DNA of 64,000 bases from Pseudooceanicola nanhaiensis (GTDB lineage: Bacteria; Pseudomonadota; Alphaproteobacteria; Rhodobacterales; Rhodobacteraceae): the NCBI RefSeq assembly GCF_020171315.1, contig NZ_JAIUZP010000001.1, positions 952,963 through 1,016,962 of the forward strand. The letters are read 5' to 3'. Shown here piece after piece: positions 12,740 through 22,174 of the stretch. Position 1 is the first letter of the stretch. Each line of letters begins with the position of its first letter. Under the pieces are notes generated by a model that had not been told where the DNA came from, ran no database searches, and saw only the letters and a program-made list of their open reading frames with translations. The position numbers and the translations under genes are program-made.

Positions 12740-13162
12740 ATGGCCCATACCACCTTCACGATCCCGACCCGCGGCCCCGGCCTTTATGAATTCACCCGGC
12801 AGGTGGCGGACTGGGTGTCCGATCACGACCGGGACGAGGGGCTTCTGACGCTCTTCGTCCGTCACACCTCCGCCTCGCTCCTGATCCAGGAGAACGCCGA
12901 CCCGGAGGTGCGCAGCGATCTGACCGAGTTCTTTCACCGCCTCGTGCCGCCCTCGGATGATCCCGCCATGTCTTACCTGACCCACACCTACGAGGGGCCG
13001 GACGACATGCCCGCCCATATCAAGGCCGCGCTGCTGCCGGTCAGCCTGTCGATCCCGGTCCGGGCCGGGCGGATGGTGCTGGGCACATGGCAGGGGATCT
13101 ATCTCTTCGAGCACCGGCGCGCGCCCCATGCCCGTCAGGTCGCAGCACATCTAGGTCATTGA
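12740..13162 (+). CDS. yjbQ: YjbQ family (UPF0047) secondary thiamine-phosphate synthase-like enzyme
   Basis: The 140-residue protein matches the YjbQ/UPF0047 family along its length. Typical motifs are RHTSASLLIQENADPEV, the HTYEGPDDMPAHIKAAL stretch and GTWQGIYLFEHR near the C-terminus, with conserved His residues in each. Family members have been reported to show weak thiamine-phosphate synthase activity; the physiological role is not settled. The gene stands alone ahead of nrdR with a 105-base gap and has no visible partner in thiamine synthesis here. Confidence 0.92.
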   Translation: MAHTTFTIPTRGPGLYEFTRQVADWVSDHDRDEGLLTLFVRHTSASLLIQENADPEVRSDLTEFFHRLVPPSDDPAMSYLTHTYEGPDDMPAHIKAALLPVSLSIPVRAGRMVLGTWQGIYLFEHRRAPHARQVAAHLGH

Positions 13163-13267
13163 ATTCGGTACTACCCAAGGCTTCGTGGCTGTCCTATAGT
13201 CGCTGTGGATAAGTTGGGGCATGAACCCCACAACGTGACGAGGCGGAAGTGAAAAGGGGACCGGCTG

Positions 13268-13753
13268 ATGCGCTGTCCGTTTTGCGGCAATATTGATACC
13301 CAGGTGAAGGATTCCCGCCCGGCGGAAGATCACGCGGCCATCCGGCGCCGGCGGTTCTGCCCGGCCTGCGGCGGGCGCTTCACCACCTATGAACGCGTCC
13401 AACTGCGCGATCTGGTCGTGATCAAGTCCAACGGGCGGCGGGAAGATTTCGACCGCGACAAGCTGGAGCGTTCGATCCGGATCTCGATGCAGAAACGCCC
13501 GGTGGAGCCGGAGCGGATCGACCAGATGATCAGCGGCATCGTGCGTCGCCTCGAAAGCATGGGCGAGACGGACATTCCCTCCAAGGTGATCGGCGAGATC
13601 GTGATGGAGGCCCTGGCCCGGATCGACACCGTGGCCTACGTGCGGTTCGCGAGTGTTTACAAGAACTTCCAGGCTGCCGACGACTTCGATCGCTTCGTGA
13701 GCGAACTGCGTCCGCCGGTCCTGCCCGAGGACAAGCCCGGCGACGACGGGTGA
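13268..13753 (+). CDS. nrdR: Transcriptional repressor NrdR
   Basis: NrdR is a nucleotide-sensing repressor of ribonucleotide reductase genes. The 161-residue protein starts with the zinc ribbon [13 protein letters not shown] (Cys3, Cys6) completed by [13 protein letters not shown], followed by an ATP-cone domain ([18 protein letters not shown]). Its stop overlaps the GTG start of ribD by 4 bases, so nrdR and ribD are translationally coupled. This is the conserved alphaproteobacterial nrdR-rib-nusB arrangement. No clear NrdR box was found within the window. Confidence 0.97.
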   Translation: MRCPFCGNIDTQVKDSRPAEDHAAIRRRRFCPACGGRFTTYERVQLRDLVVIKSNGRREDFDRDKLERSIRISMQKRPVEPERIDQMISGIVRRLESMGETDIPSKVIGEIVMEALARIDTVAYVRFASVYKNFQAADDFDRFVSELRPPVLPEDKPGDDG

Positions 13754-14853
13754 GCGAGGCAGACGACCGACGCTTCCTGGCGATGGCCCTCTCGTTGGGC
13801 CGTCGCGGGCGCGGGCAGACATGGCCGAACCCCGCGGTCGGCTGCGTTCTGGTCAAGGACGGCCGCGTCGTCGGGCGCGGCTGGACCCAGCCCGGCGGGC
13901 GGCCCCACGCGGAGCCTGTGGCGCTTGCTCAGGCGGGCGCGGCCGCGCGCGGCGCCACCGCCTATGTCTCCCTCGAACCCTGCGCCCATCACGGCAAGAC
14001 CCCGCCCTGCGCCGAGGCGCTGATCGCCGCGGGCGTGGCCCGTGTTGTGGCGCCGCTGGAAGACAGCGACGCCCGCGTTTCCGGTCAGGGCTTTGCCATG
14101 TTGCGTGCCGCCGGGATCGAGGTCTCCACCGGGCTGCTGGCGCAGGAGGCGCTGCATGATCACGCGGGCTTCTTCCTGCGCACCGAACAGGGCCGCCCCC
14201 TCGTCACGCTGAAACTGGCCCTGTCCCTCGACGGGCGGATCGCCACGGCCAGCGGCGAGAGCCAGTGGATCACCGGCCCCGAGGCACGCCGCCACGTCCA
14301 CCTGCTGCGCCACCGCCATGACGCGGTGATGGTGGGGGCGGGTACGGCGCGCGCCGACGATCCCGCGCTCACCGTGCGCGGCATGGGCGTGACCCGCCAG
14401 CCGGTCCGCGTGGTGGTCTCGCGCCGCCTCGACCTGCCGCTACTGGGGCAACTGGCCCGGACGGCAAACGAGGTGCCGGTCTGGCTCTGCCACGGGGCGG
14501 ATGCCGATGCGACGCTGGTGCGGACATGGCAGGGGCTCGGCGCGCGGCTCTTCTCCTGCGCGCTGCGCGATCGTCAGCTCGACCCCGCCGCGGTGCTGCA
14601 GGCGCTCGGCGGCGCCGGCCTCACGCGGGTCTTCTGCGAAGGGGGCGGAGCGCTCGCGGCCTCGCTGCTGCAGGCGGATCTGGTCGATGAACTCATCGTC
14701 TTCTCCGCAGGCGTCGCCCTTGGGGCCGAAGGCCGCCCCGGCCTCGGCGCGCTTGGCATCGACCGCCTTGCCGAGGCTCCGCGCTTCACCCTGCGGGAAA
14801 CCCGCGCCCTTGGCGGCGACGTGATGCACCGCTGGCACAGGGCGACCTGTTAA
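13750..14853 (+). CDS. ribD: Bifunctional riboflavin deaminase/reductase RibD
   Basis: RibD deaminates the pyrimidine intermediate and then reduces its ribose side chain in riboflavin synthesis. The 367-residue protein has an N-terminal deaminase domain with the zinc motif [11 protein letters not shown] and [12 protein letters not shown], and a C-terminal reductase domain ([20 protein letters not shown], then the CEGGG loop). Translation starts at GTG within the GTGA overlap with nrdR. Downstream on the same strand is a dispersed repeat, then three capsule genes in the opposite direction, so ribD is separated from ribE by about 5 kb. Confidence 0.96.
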   Translation: MSEADDRRFLAMALSLGRRGRGQTWPNPAVGCVLVKDGRVVGRGWTQPGGRPHAEPVALAQAGAAARGATAYVSLEPCAHHGKTPPCAEALIAAGVARVVAPLEDSDARVSGQGFAMLRAAGIEVSTGLLAQEALHDHAGFFLRTEQGRPLVTLKLALSLDGRIATASGESQWITGPEARRHVHLLRHRHDAVMVGAGTARADDPALTVRGMGVTRQPVRVVVSRRLDLPLLGQLARTANEVPVWLCHGADADATLVRTWQGLGARLFSCALRDRQLDPAAVLQALGGAGLTRVFCEGGGALAASLLQADLVDELIVFSAGVALGAEGRPGLGALGIDRLAEAPRFTLRETRALGGDVMHRWHRATC

Positions 14854-14960
14854 GGGACCACCTGCCGCGGCGGCCCGCTCACCGCCAAGGTTCACCCCGG
14901 GCGCGCCTCAAGCCCCAACGATTCCCCGCCGCAGGCCCGTCCCAAAACCGCAGTCCCCTC

Positions 14961-15024
14961 ATCCACTGTTCCCAAATATCCTCGGGGGACGGCCCGCAGG
15001 GCCGGGGGGCAGACAGCCCCCTCT
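14961..15024. repeat. Dispersed hairpin repeat, family 1, copy A
   Basis: Shares with copy B (31769-31843) the order: ATCCACTGTTC, then AAATATCCTCGGGGG, then a G/C hairpin of variable sequence (here CGGCCC-GCA-GGGCCG), then GGGGG-CAGACAG-CCCCC. It lies between convergent ribD and kpsC. Copy B has a T-run and probably terminates transcription; this copy lacks one. Confidence 0.75.
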
Positions 15025-15028
15025 CCCC

Positions 15029-17065
15029 TCACCGCCAGAGCGACGCTCGGCTCGCCAGCAGCCCCTGCACCTTCGCCAGCAGCCGCAGCCCCGGTCCGCG
15101 TCGCCCGATGGCGCCCTCCGCCAGCCGTTCCAGCGCCAGTTCCACCGCGCAGGGCAGCCCGCTGACCGGATCACGGTAGCGCGGATAATCGATCAGCGCT
15201 GCGTGGACGAGGCCCGCCAGCGTCACATGGGCCTGCCGCCGTTCCGGCATGGGCCCGAGGTCGCGGGTCAGGCCCCAGCCAGCATAGAAGGGCGCGCCGA
15301 GCACGGTAATCCTGCGCCCGCGCAGCAGCGCCTCGAAACCGGTGAGGGAGGTGATGGTCCAGACCTCGTCGACTGCCTCCAGCAATTGCGCCATGTCCTG
15401 CTGTGCGACCTCGGCATCGGCCAGAGCCGCGACGTCTTCGGGCGCCACCGCGCCTGGCCGCAGCCCGGCGGTGACATCCGGATGCGGGCGGTAGAGGATC
15501 ACCGCTTCCGGGTTGGCGGTCCGGGCGGCCTGCAGCAGCGCAAGGTTGGTGCGCACCTCGCCGGCGCCGAGACGGATCGAGGCGTCGTCCTCCACCTGTC
15601 CGGGCACGAGGATGCGGTAGCCCTCGGGCAGCGGTGCGTCGTCACCGGGCAGGTTGTACTTGGTCAGCCCGCGCGCCACGAGGGCGCGGGTCAGCGCCTC
15701 GGCCCGGGCCTGCTGTTCGGGGCGCAGGCGGGCGCGGGTCGCGATCATCCGTTCGAGGCGGCTCTCGCGGGTCGGATCGTAGTAGATGCCGAGATCGTCA
15801 AGCGCCAGCGACAGCGGCGGCACCAGCTCCGCCCCCAGCCCGCGCGAGCGCAGGAAGCCATCCTCCAGCCGCCAGGCCTCGCTGCCCTCGGCGGCCTTCC
15901 CGGCCCAGACCATGGTGCGGGCAGGCGGCGTGGCCTCCCGTCCGGAGAAACGCACACGGCGTTGCCCGCCAAAGAACCCCTGCACGAACGGCCGTTTCCA
16001 CAGCCGCATCCCCTGCGCGACCCATCCGTGACGATCTTCGCGCCACGCCCGGACCTGCGCCTCGAACTGGCCGAGCGCCTCCTCGAAGGTGGCCAGCCGG
16101 TCGCGGGCGGGATCGTACCATGTCGGGTAAAGCAGCATCGCCCCGGCAAAGAGCTGAGCCGCGGTGAGGCTGCGGCCCCGGCGCGGCGCGCGCAGGGGCA
16201 GGGGATGGCGATCCTCGGTCAGACCCCATCCGGCATAGAAGGGCTGGCCGTAGACCCGGGGACGGTGGCCCGCGAGGATCGCCTCGAAGCCAAGCTGCGA
16301 GGTCACGACATAGACCGCCACGGCGCCTTCCAGCAGCGCCCAGGGGCTGACCGGATCGGAGAAGAGTGTGACGCGCTCGCTGGTGTCCTGATCGGTGAAA
16401 TAGCCGGACCGGTGGCCCTGCGCTGTCTCCGGGTGGGTCTTGATCAGCACCGGCGCGCCGGGGTTCTCCTCCTGCGCGTAGTAGAGCATCTCGCGGAAGG
16501 TGTTCGCATCCGCCCCGCCGTGGGTGACCGAGGCATCGCCGCGGGTCTGGTCGATGACGAGGACATAGCCCGGCGCGGGCAGGGGCGCCTCGGGATCGAC
16601 GGCGGAATACTTGGTGAGATGGGCCTCGCGCAGCCGGGCGATGCCGCCACGGGCGCGGTTCAGCAGCGCGGTGTCATCCAGCGGATGACTCGCCAGCAGC
16701 ACCTCGAGGTCCGAGGGCTGTGCCGCGTCGAAATAGGCACCACGCTGGTCGATCAGCAGGCCAAGCGGCGGTTCCCCGGCGCGTCCGGGATGGAGCGAGC
16801 GCAGGAAGGCATCCTCGATCCTGAGAAGCGACGCGCCGCTGGCCTCGGCCACGGCCTCGCCCCGGTGGGCATAAGCAGCCCGGCCCCAGACCGCGATCAG
16901 GTCGTCCGGCCCCATCCGGCGGGCGGGACGGCCCGGTGTCAGGTCATAACCCGCCAGCGTCAGGATGCGCCGCAGGCGCCGCTGGCGCAGGAAACCGGCG
17001 GTGTAGAAATGCAGCCGCCGGCGGGAGGACCCGCCGGCGGCATCATCATGGAAACGCTCGTCCAT
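15029..17065 (-). CDS. kpsC: Capsular polysaccharide Kdo transferase KpsC
   Basis: KpsC is a cytoplasmic dual glycosyltransferase that extends the poly-Kdo linker attaching ABC-exported capsules to a lipid. The 678-residue protein is an internal duplication: each half carries LRIEDAFLRS or WRLEDGFLRS near its start, a 'TKYN' or 'TKYS' segment, an HP motif (IKTHPET and YRPHPDV) and PFYAGWGLT near its end. This two-module design is diagnostic for KpsC. The start at 17065 follows the stop of the export gene by 8 bases with AAGGCAGGAG upstream; longer open frame overlaps that gene. It forms an operon with the export lipoprotein gene and kpsS, inserted in the rib cluster on the opposite strand. 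Confidence 0.95.
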   Translation of the reverse strand: MDERFHDDAAGGSSRRRLHFYTAGFLRQRRLRRILTLAGYDLTPGRPARRMGPDDLIAVWGRAAYAHRGEAVAEASGASLLRIEDAFLRSLHPGRAGEPPLGLLIDQRGAYFDAAQPSDLEVLLASHPLDDTALLNRARGGIARLREAHLTKYSAVDPEAPLPAPGYVLVIDQTRGDASVTHGGADANTFREMLYYAQEENPGAPVLIKTHPETAQGHRSGYFTDQDTSERVTLFSDPVSPWALLEGAVAVYVVTSQLGFEAILAGHRPRVYGQPFYAGWGLTEDRHPLPLRAPRRGRSLTAAQLFAGAMLLYPTWYDPARDRLATFEEALGQFEAQVRAWREDRHGWVAQGMRLWKRPFVQGFFGGQRRVRFSGREATPPARTMVWAGKAAEGSEAWRLEDGFLRSRGLGAELVPPLSLALDDLGIYYDPTRESRLERMIATRARLRPEQQARAEALTRALVARGLTKYNLPGDDAPLPEGYRILVPGQVEDDASIRLGAGEVRTNLALLQAARTANPEAVILYRPHPDVTAGLRPGAVAPEDVAALADAEVAQQDMAQLLEAVDEVWTITSLTGFEALLRGRRITVLGAPFYAGWGLTRDLGPMPERRQAHVTLAGLVHAALIDYPRYRDPVSGLPCAVELALERLAEGAIGRRGPGLRLLAKVQGLLASRASLWR

Positions 17066-17073
17066 CTCCTGCC

Positions 17074-18204
17074 TTAGTTGGCGATGGAGTCGATCGTGTT
17101 GAGGGTGGTCAGCGACCCGGTCAGCATCGAGATCGTCTTGTTCCACTGGGCGAAGGGCGCCTCGGTCACATAGAGCGTATCGCCGTCGCGGATCACGAAG
17201 TCGCGGGCCATGAACATCCCGTTGGGGCGCGTCAGGTCGAGGACATAGACCATGCGCTGCTCGCCCATGAGGTCATTGCGGCCCAGCACCTGGTTCGCGA
17301 TCTCGGCCGGTTCGTTGCGCAGAACGAAGACGCCGGTGGGATCGGCCCAGGCCGCCATCAGCCCGCCGACCTGCGCGATGGCCTCGAGGCCCGAGAGGTT
17401 CTGGCTCTCGAAGGGCACGCGGGCCTGCTGGCCGGTGGCGCCAAGCGCGGTGAAGGAGCGGGTGTCTTCCTCGATCAGGATCCGGTCACCTCCGCGCAGG
17501 GCGATGTCGAAGCGCGGGCTCTTGTAGAGGTCCTGGAACCAGACGGTGGATTTCTGGCCGCCGCGCATCACGCTGATCTGGGCGATCTCGGGCTCGATGG
17601 TGATGCCGCCGGCGCGGGCGATCATCGAGGAGAGCGTGCGGGTGGGGCGCTCGATCGGGTAGACGCCCTGCGCGCCGATGGAGCCGACGAGGCTGACGGT
17701 GGAGCCGTCGCCTGCAAGTCGGCGCACCTGCACCTGCGGGTCCGGGGTCTGCTCTTCGAGCTTGGTGGTGATCAGCCGACGGACCGCTTCGGGCGTGTTG
17801 CCCGAGGCTTTGACGCGCCCGGCATAGGGCACGAAGATGAAGCCCTGACCGTCGACCTGAACCTCTTCCAACGACGTGGAGTTCAGGCCCTCGTCGGCCA
17901 GCAGGCCGTCATCGACGTTTTCCCAGATCGTAAGGCCCAGCGTATCACCGGGCTGGATCGTGTCCGAGCCGACCTGACCTGCGTTGATGAAGTTGTCCGA
18001 GAAGCCGAGCGCGGGCACCACGGCAGTGGCGCGCGTCACGCGATCGTTCACGGAGACCACGAAGGCATCGCCTTCACGCTGCACGGAACCGGAGAAAAGT
18101 TGCTTCTTCGTCGGGCCGGTCCGGGGCAGGCCACAAGCGGCGACGAGGCCCACAATGGCCAAAAGGGCGACGGATCTCGCCCAGCGGGTTGCAAGGGGTT
18201 TCAC
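17074..18204 (-). CDS. BexD/CtrA/VexA-type polysaccharide export lipoprotein (Wza/KpsD class)
   Basis: Outer-membrane channel of an ABC-dependent capsule export system. From a GTG start at 18204 (GAGGAG 8 bases upstream) the 376-residue product has a signal sequence with lipobox VAACG (lipidated Cys24). It continues with the polysaccharide export domain (DTIQPGDTLGLTIWENV, then VDGQGFIFVPYAGRV) and at least two SLBB-type domains (VSLVGSIGAQGVYPI and TALGATGQQARVPF). Length fits the BexD/CtrA group rather than the longer KpsD. It lies between kpsC and kpsS on the same strand. An ATG further upstream at 18240 is possible but has a poorer ribosome binding site. Confidence 0.93.
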   Translation of the reverse strand: MKPLATRWARSVALLAIVGLVAACGLPRTGPTKKQLFSGSVQREGDAFVVSVNDRVTRATAVVPALGFSDNFINAGQVGSDTIQPGDTLGLTIWENVDDGLLADEGLNSTSLEEVQVDGQGFIFVPYAGRVKASGNTPEAVRRLITTKLEEQTPDPQVQVRRLAGDGSTVSLVGSIGAQGVYPIERPTRTLSSMIARAGGITIEPEIAQISVMRGGQKSTVWFQDLYKSPRFDIALRGGDRILIEEDTRSFTALGATGQQARVPFESQNLSGLEAIAQVGGLMAAWADPTGVFVLRNEPAEIANQVLGRNDLMGEQRMVYVLDLTRPNGMFMARDFVIRDGDTLYVTEAPFAQWNKTISMLTGSLTTLNTIDSIAN

Positions 18205-18299
18205 TGCTCGGTCTCCTCGACCTGTTTTTATCTGCCTCAAGTTTTGCTCGTAAACTAGCGGAATCCGGTCTTAAAAACCAGTCCCGTCTTATGGGGATG

Positions 18300-19604
18300 T
18301 CAGTTCACGAGCCGCAATTGTTGCCGAGGTGCCGCGGTTCCGGACTTCAGCGCATCATAGGGGTCTTCAGGGGCCAGCATCATGTCCACCACGAGGCGCA
18401 GCAGTTGCCGCCGCGCGCGGGCCGAGTAGAAGCCCCCCGGAATCTGGCTGGTTTCAAGCAGATAGCGCCGATAATCCTGATAGGCCTTGCGGTCCGGGCG
18501 GCCCGGCTGGGCAAAGAATTCCGGCAGCGGCTGGGTCGAGACGAACTCGGGCTTGGCATAGACCGCATCGCCGAAGACCTTGATCGGAATCCCCCGGAAG
18601 AGGACCTGCTGGGCGGCGGTGGAATTCACGGTGACCGCGGTGCGGGCATCGGCCAGCAGCTGCGCCAGCTTGCCGCCGCGGACGTAATGGACCCGGCCCT
18701 TGAGGCCGTATTGCGCGGTCAGGCGGCGAATCTCGTTGCGCAGGTTCACCCGGCCGTCCTCCAGCGGATGCGCCTTGAAGACGAGGTGATGATGCAGCGG
18801 CGCGCCCTCGGCAAAGCCCTTGATCACCACTTCGAGGAAGTCGGTCATGGTGGAGAAGGGCGAATGCATCTGGAACGAACTGTCGTGTTCCAGCTGCAGC
18901 AGCGCCAGGTGATAGGGGAAGCCGCCGGTGCGGATGCGCCAGGTGGCGATCCAGCGTTCCAGCGCGGTGAAGGGCAGGGTCAGCAGGCGGCGGATATAGA
19001 GCCGGAACTCCTGCGTCACGGACAGCGAACGGTGTGGGCGGAAGTTGGCATAGCGCCCGTTCCGGAACATCACGAACCAGTGGTAGAGCGCGCCGTAGAA
19101 GATGTGATGCCGCATGTCGCCCCATTTCGCGGGGGGCAGGGGCGTGTCCATGTCGGACATCTCCAGATCGCGGCGCATCTCCTCGACGCTCATCTCCATC
19201 AGCCGCGAATGCCCGTTGGAGCCGCCGCGCTCATAGGTGACCCAGTAGGGCCGCATGTAGCCTTCCTCGAAGACATGGACCTGAAGGCCCATGGCGCGGG
19301 CGCGTTTCACGGCCTCTGCGTGGATCGCCCGTGTGTCGCCATAGAGGACAATGTCGGTGATGCCTTTCTCCTGCGCCAGTTTCGCGAAGGTGTCGGGCCA
19401 GTCCTCGACGCTGCCGAGGTAGGGGATGTAGCTGGACCTGTCGCGCCAGAACGCCTGATCGCCCGCGTTGAACCCCACCCGCCAGACCTGCGTCCCCGCA
19501 CGCCGCAACATGCGGGCCAGACGGTGGAAGAAGGGGCCGTGCGGCCCTTGCAGGAACAGGAACACCCGGTTCTGTGCCGGGGAGCGGGGCAGGGTCTGGG
19601 GCAT
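18300..19604 (-). CDS. kpsS: Capsular polysaccharide Kdo transferase KpsS
   Basis: KpsS adds the first Kdo to lyso-phosphatidylglycerol, starting the linker that KpsC extends. The 434-residue protein begins with the family pattern RVFLFLQGPHGPFFHRLA and continues with FNAGDQAFW, VFEEGYMRPYWVTYERGG and FKAHPLEDGRVNLR, which KpsS proteins share. It is the first gene of the minus-strand capsule module and is divergent from ribE (199-base gap). No kpsM, kpsT or kpsE transporter genes are present in the window, so the rest of the capsule machinery must be elsewhere or the module serves a different Kdo-linked glycan. Confidence 0.95.
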   Translation of the reverse strand: MPQTLPRSPAQNRVFLFLQGPHGPFFHRLARMLRRAGTQVWRVGFNAGDQAFWRDRSSYIPYLGSVEDWPDTFAKLAQEKGITDIVLYGDTRAIHAEAVKRARAMGLQVHVFEEGYMRPYWVTYERGGSNGHSRLMEMSVEEMRRDLEMSDMDTPLPPAKWGDMRHHIFYGALYHWFVMFRNGRYANFRPHRSLSVTQEFRLYIRRLLTLPFTALERWIATWRIRTGGFPYHLALLQLEHDSSFQMHSPFSTMTDFLEVVIKGFAEGAPLHHHLVFKAHPLEDGRVNLRNEIRRLTAQYGLKGRVHYVRGGKLAQLLADARTAVTVNSTAAQQVLFRGIPIKVFGDAVYAKPEFVSTQPLPEFFAQPGRPDRKAYQDYRRYLLETSQIPGGFYSARARRQLLRLVVDMMLAPEDPYDALKSGTAAPRQQLRLVN

Positions 19605-19803
19605 TGGGACCGGGGATCACTTGTTGTCTTTCCCTGTCTTTATCTTTCTTCTTCGGCAAAAATAAGGCGTGCAGCACGTCATTGTTGCCGCTTGGGCGTT
19701 GCCGTCGCGGCGGGGCGCGAGGCGCGTTCAGAGGGCCGGAGTGCAGGCGGCTCTTGTCGCGGGGCAAGTCCTTGGATAGGCAGGAAAACGAAGGAGAGAG
19801 CCC

Positions 19804-20394
19804 ATGTTCACCGGCCTTGTCACCGATATCGGCACCCTCGTTGAGCGCAGCGAGGACCCGGGGCTGCGGCTGAAGATCCGCACGCGGTATGATACCGGCA
19901 GCCTGCCGCGCGGGGCTTCGCTGGCCTGCGACGGGGTCTGGCTGATCGTGGTGGACACCGGGCCGGACTGGTTCGCGGTCGAGGCCTCGGACGAGACGCA
20001 GGCGCGCACGACCATCGGCGGCTGGCAGCCGGGCAAACGCATCAACCTCGAACGGCCCCTGCGGGTGGGGGACGAGTTGGGCGGCCATATCGTGGCCGGT
20101 CACGTGGATGGCACGGCGCGGGTGGTCGAGATGACGCCGGTGGGAGGCTCGATCCGGATGCTCTTCGAGGCGCCGGAGGATCTGGCCCGGTACATCGCCG
20201 CCAAGGGCTCCGTCGCGCTCAACGGCGTGTCGCTGACCGTGAACGAGGTTGCGGGGCGGCGCTTCGCGATCACCATGATCCCGCACACCCGTTCGGTCAC
20301 CAACTGGGACGACGTGCAGGTGGGGGACGCGGTCAACATCGAGATCGACACCATGGCCCGCTACGTGGCCCGGCTGCAGGAATGGCAGGACTGA
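19804..20394 (+). CDS. ribE: Riboflavin synthase, alpha chain
   Basis: Dismutates two lumazines into riboflavin and the pyrimidine precursor. The 196-residue protein opens with MFTGLVTDIGTL, the near-invariant riboflavin synthase start, and has two homologous lumazine-binding barrels: the first ends near SLACDGVWLIV, the second holds GGHIVAGHVDGTARV and SVALNGVSLTVNEV. A GAAGGAGAG ribosome binding site precedes the ATG. Its stop overlaps the start of the next gene by 13 bases. The gene is divergent from kpsS. Confidence 0.97.
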   Translation: MFTGLVTDIGTLVERSEDPGLRLKIRTRYDTGSLPRGASLACDGVWLIVVDTGPDWFAVEASDETQARTTIGGWQPGKRINLERPLRVGDELGGHIVAGHVDGTARVVEMTPVGGSIRMLFEAPEDLARYIAAKGSVALNGVSLTVNEVAGRRFAITMIPHTRSVTNWDDVQVGDAVNIEIDTMARYVARLQEWQD

Positions 20395-20963
20395 CCGACA
20401 CGCCGCCTCCGCCACCGGGACCCGGTCACAACAACGGCCCCAGCATGGAGGCCGGGCGGGCGTGGCGTGTCCATTGCTGGACCAAGGCCCGCGCGGCGCG
20501 GCCCGAGGCCAAGCTGCCGCTGCCGATCGTCCGGATGCGGATCGCCCGGGCGCAGGAACTGGGTCTGCCCTACAAGACCTATGCCTCGGTCCGCGCGGTG
20601 TCGGGGCGCGACGTGGCGGCGCTGCTCTTCACCTCCAACGCGCTGCGGCTCTTCCGCGAAGGCGCGCTGCCCGAGGATCGGCGCGCGGCGCTGGATGCGG
20701 TGCGGCACTGCCTGCTGGCGGGGCTGATCCATCCGCCCCTGCCGGTCGCCGCGCCTGAACCGCTGACGCAGGCCGCCCGCGCGCCGGGCCTCTTCCACGG
20801 CTGGAGCGAGACCCGCGACATGGTCGCCGCCGCCCATCCGCGCCTGCCGGGCCCCGCGGTGCTGCTCATCGGGGAGACCGCGCTGGAGGAGACATGGGCC
20901 GCGGCCGGGCGGCTAGCGGGCTATCTCGACGGGGCAGGATATTTCGGGCCGAAAACGTCCTGA
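20382..20963 (+). CDS. Conserved protein of unknown function coupled to riboflavin synthase ('GHNNGP' family)
   Basis: The 193-residue protein starts with a Pro-rich stretch followed by PGHNNGPSMEAGRAWRVHCW, which I recall from an uncharacterised Rhodobacteraceae family. It continues with a helical region (RMRIARAQELGLPYKTYASV) resembling a short helix-turn-helix, then SGRDVAALLFTSNALRLF. The start overlaps the 3' end of ribE by 13 bases, indicating coupling. No catalytic motif is seen. The context suggests a role near flavin synthesis or regulation, but this is only inference from position. The first ATG was chosen because the GHNNGP motif follows closely. Confidence 0.75.
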   Translation: MAGLTDTPPPPPGPGHNNGPSMEAGRAWRVHCWTKARAARPEAKLPLPIVRMRIARAQELGLPYKTYASVRAVSGRDVAALLFTSNALRLFREGALPEDRRAALDAVRHCLLAGLIHPPLPVAAPEPLTQAARAPGLFHGWSETRDMVAAAHPRLPGPAVLLIGETALEETWAAAGRLAGYLDGAGYFGPKTS

Positions 20964-21031
20964 CATATTCGCATCTGTTTACGGGACGCGCGGCGCACCC
21001 TAAGCTCGGCGGCAGGAGAGAGGAGACCCCC

Positions 21032-22000
21032 ATGCCGCTGCTGCGCCCCACCCGCCGCGACCTGCTCAAGCTGGCCGCCGCCGCCCCCGCCCTCGGGCTG
21101 TCCCGCCCCCTGCGGGCCGAGCTTGGACCGCCCGCGGGCGAGAACCCGTCGCATTTCCGCTTCACCCTCGGGGAGATGCGGCTGACCGTCGTCTCGGACG
21201 GGTATTTCCAGATCCCGGCCTCTACGCTGGGGGTGAACGCCGATCCGGCCGAGGTGCAGGCCTTCCTCACGCGCTACTTCCTGTCGCCGGAGCAGAGCTA
21301 TTCCCACACCAATCACCTGCTGATCGAAACCGGCGACGCCCGGGTGCTCGTGGATGTCGGCTCGGGCCATCGTTTCTTCGACACCGCCGGACGGCTGGTG
21401 GCGAACCTCGACGCGCTCGGGCTGGGGCTGGAGGATATCACCCATGTGATCATCACCCATGCCCACCCGGATCACATCTGGGGCATGCGCGACGAATTCG
21501 ACGAGGCGCTCTTCCCCGAGGCGGCCTATACCATCGGGGCTGCGGAACATGCCTATTGGCTCGACGATGGCCTCGTGGACCGGGTGGCGCCGCAGGAACA
21601 GCAGTTCGTCGTCGGCGCGATCAACTCTCTCCAGACCGAGGGGGTGGAGTGGACGCTGGCGGAGGCGGGGCACGAGGTCGTGCCCGGTATCACGATGATC
21701 GCCACGCCGGGCCACACGCCCGGTCACATGTCGGTGCGGGTGCAGAGCGGCGAGGACGTGCTCTATGCCCTTGGTGATGCCATGACCCATGCCTGGCTGA
21801 GCTTTGCCCGGCCGGAGTGGTAAAATACCACGGACACCGACGGGCCGCTGGCCGTGGAGACCCGGCAGCGCCTGCTGGCCACGGTCTCGGCAGAGCGGAG
21901 CACCGTGCTGGGCTATCACTTCCCCTTCCCGGGCGTGGGTCACGTCGTGGAGGAGGGCGGGGCCTATCGCTTTGTCCCCGCGCTCTGGCAGTTCGACTGA
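21032..22000 (+). pseudogene. Tat-exported metallo-beta-lactamase fold hydrolase, interrupted by an in-frame ochre codon
   Basis: The frame opens with a twin-arginine signal (PTRRDLLKLAAAAPALGLS) and codes for a metallo-beta-lactamase domain: HAHPDH zinc motif at residues 143-148, GHTPGHMS near 228, and metal-bridging Asp in LGDAMTH near 248. At 21821-21823 a TAA follows FARPEW. The same frame then continues without stop to 22000, encoding 58 more residues that look like the normal C-terminus of the family, including GYHFPFPG with the final zinc-ligand His (residue 296). The 263-residue truncated product would lack that ligand. This is either a true nonsense mutation or a base error in the assembly. 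The gene lies between the ribE-linked protein and ribB. Confidence 0.85.
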
Positions 22001-22174
22001 GGACAACGCCGTTTCGCGCCCCCGGAGGGTCGCAGGGCAACGCGCCGCGGCGGGGCGGCGGGGCTAGGGAAAGGGCCGGGGCTGCGCAGCATCTGTGCGT
22101 CCCGGCCCGCCCGTCGCCCTAGCCATCGCTGCCGGTCTGCGGTAAGGCCACCGAAAGATTTGCCGAGGTGACCC

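Noticed and set aside
22001..22174. FMN riboswitch before ribB
   Set aside because: The conserved RFN boxes could not be found; the region is only GC-rich leader.
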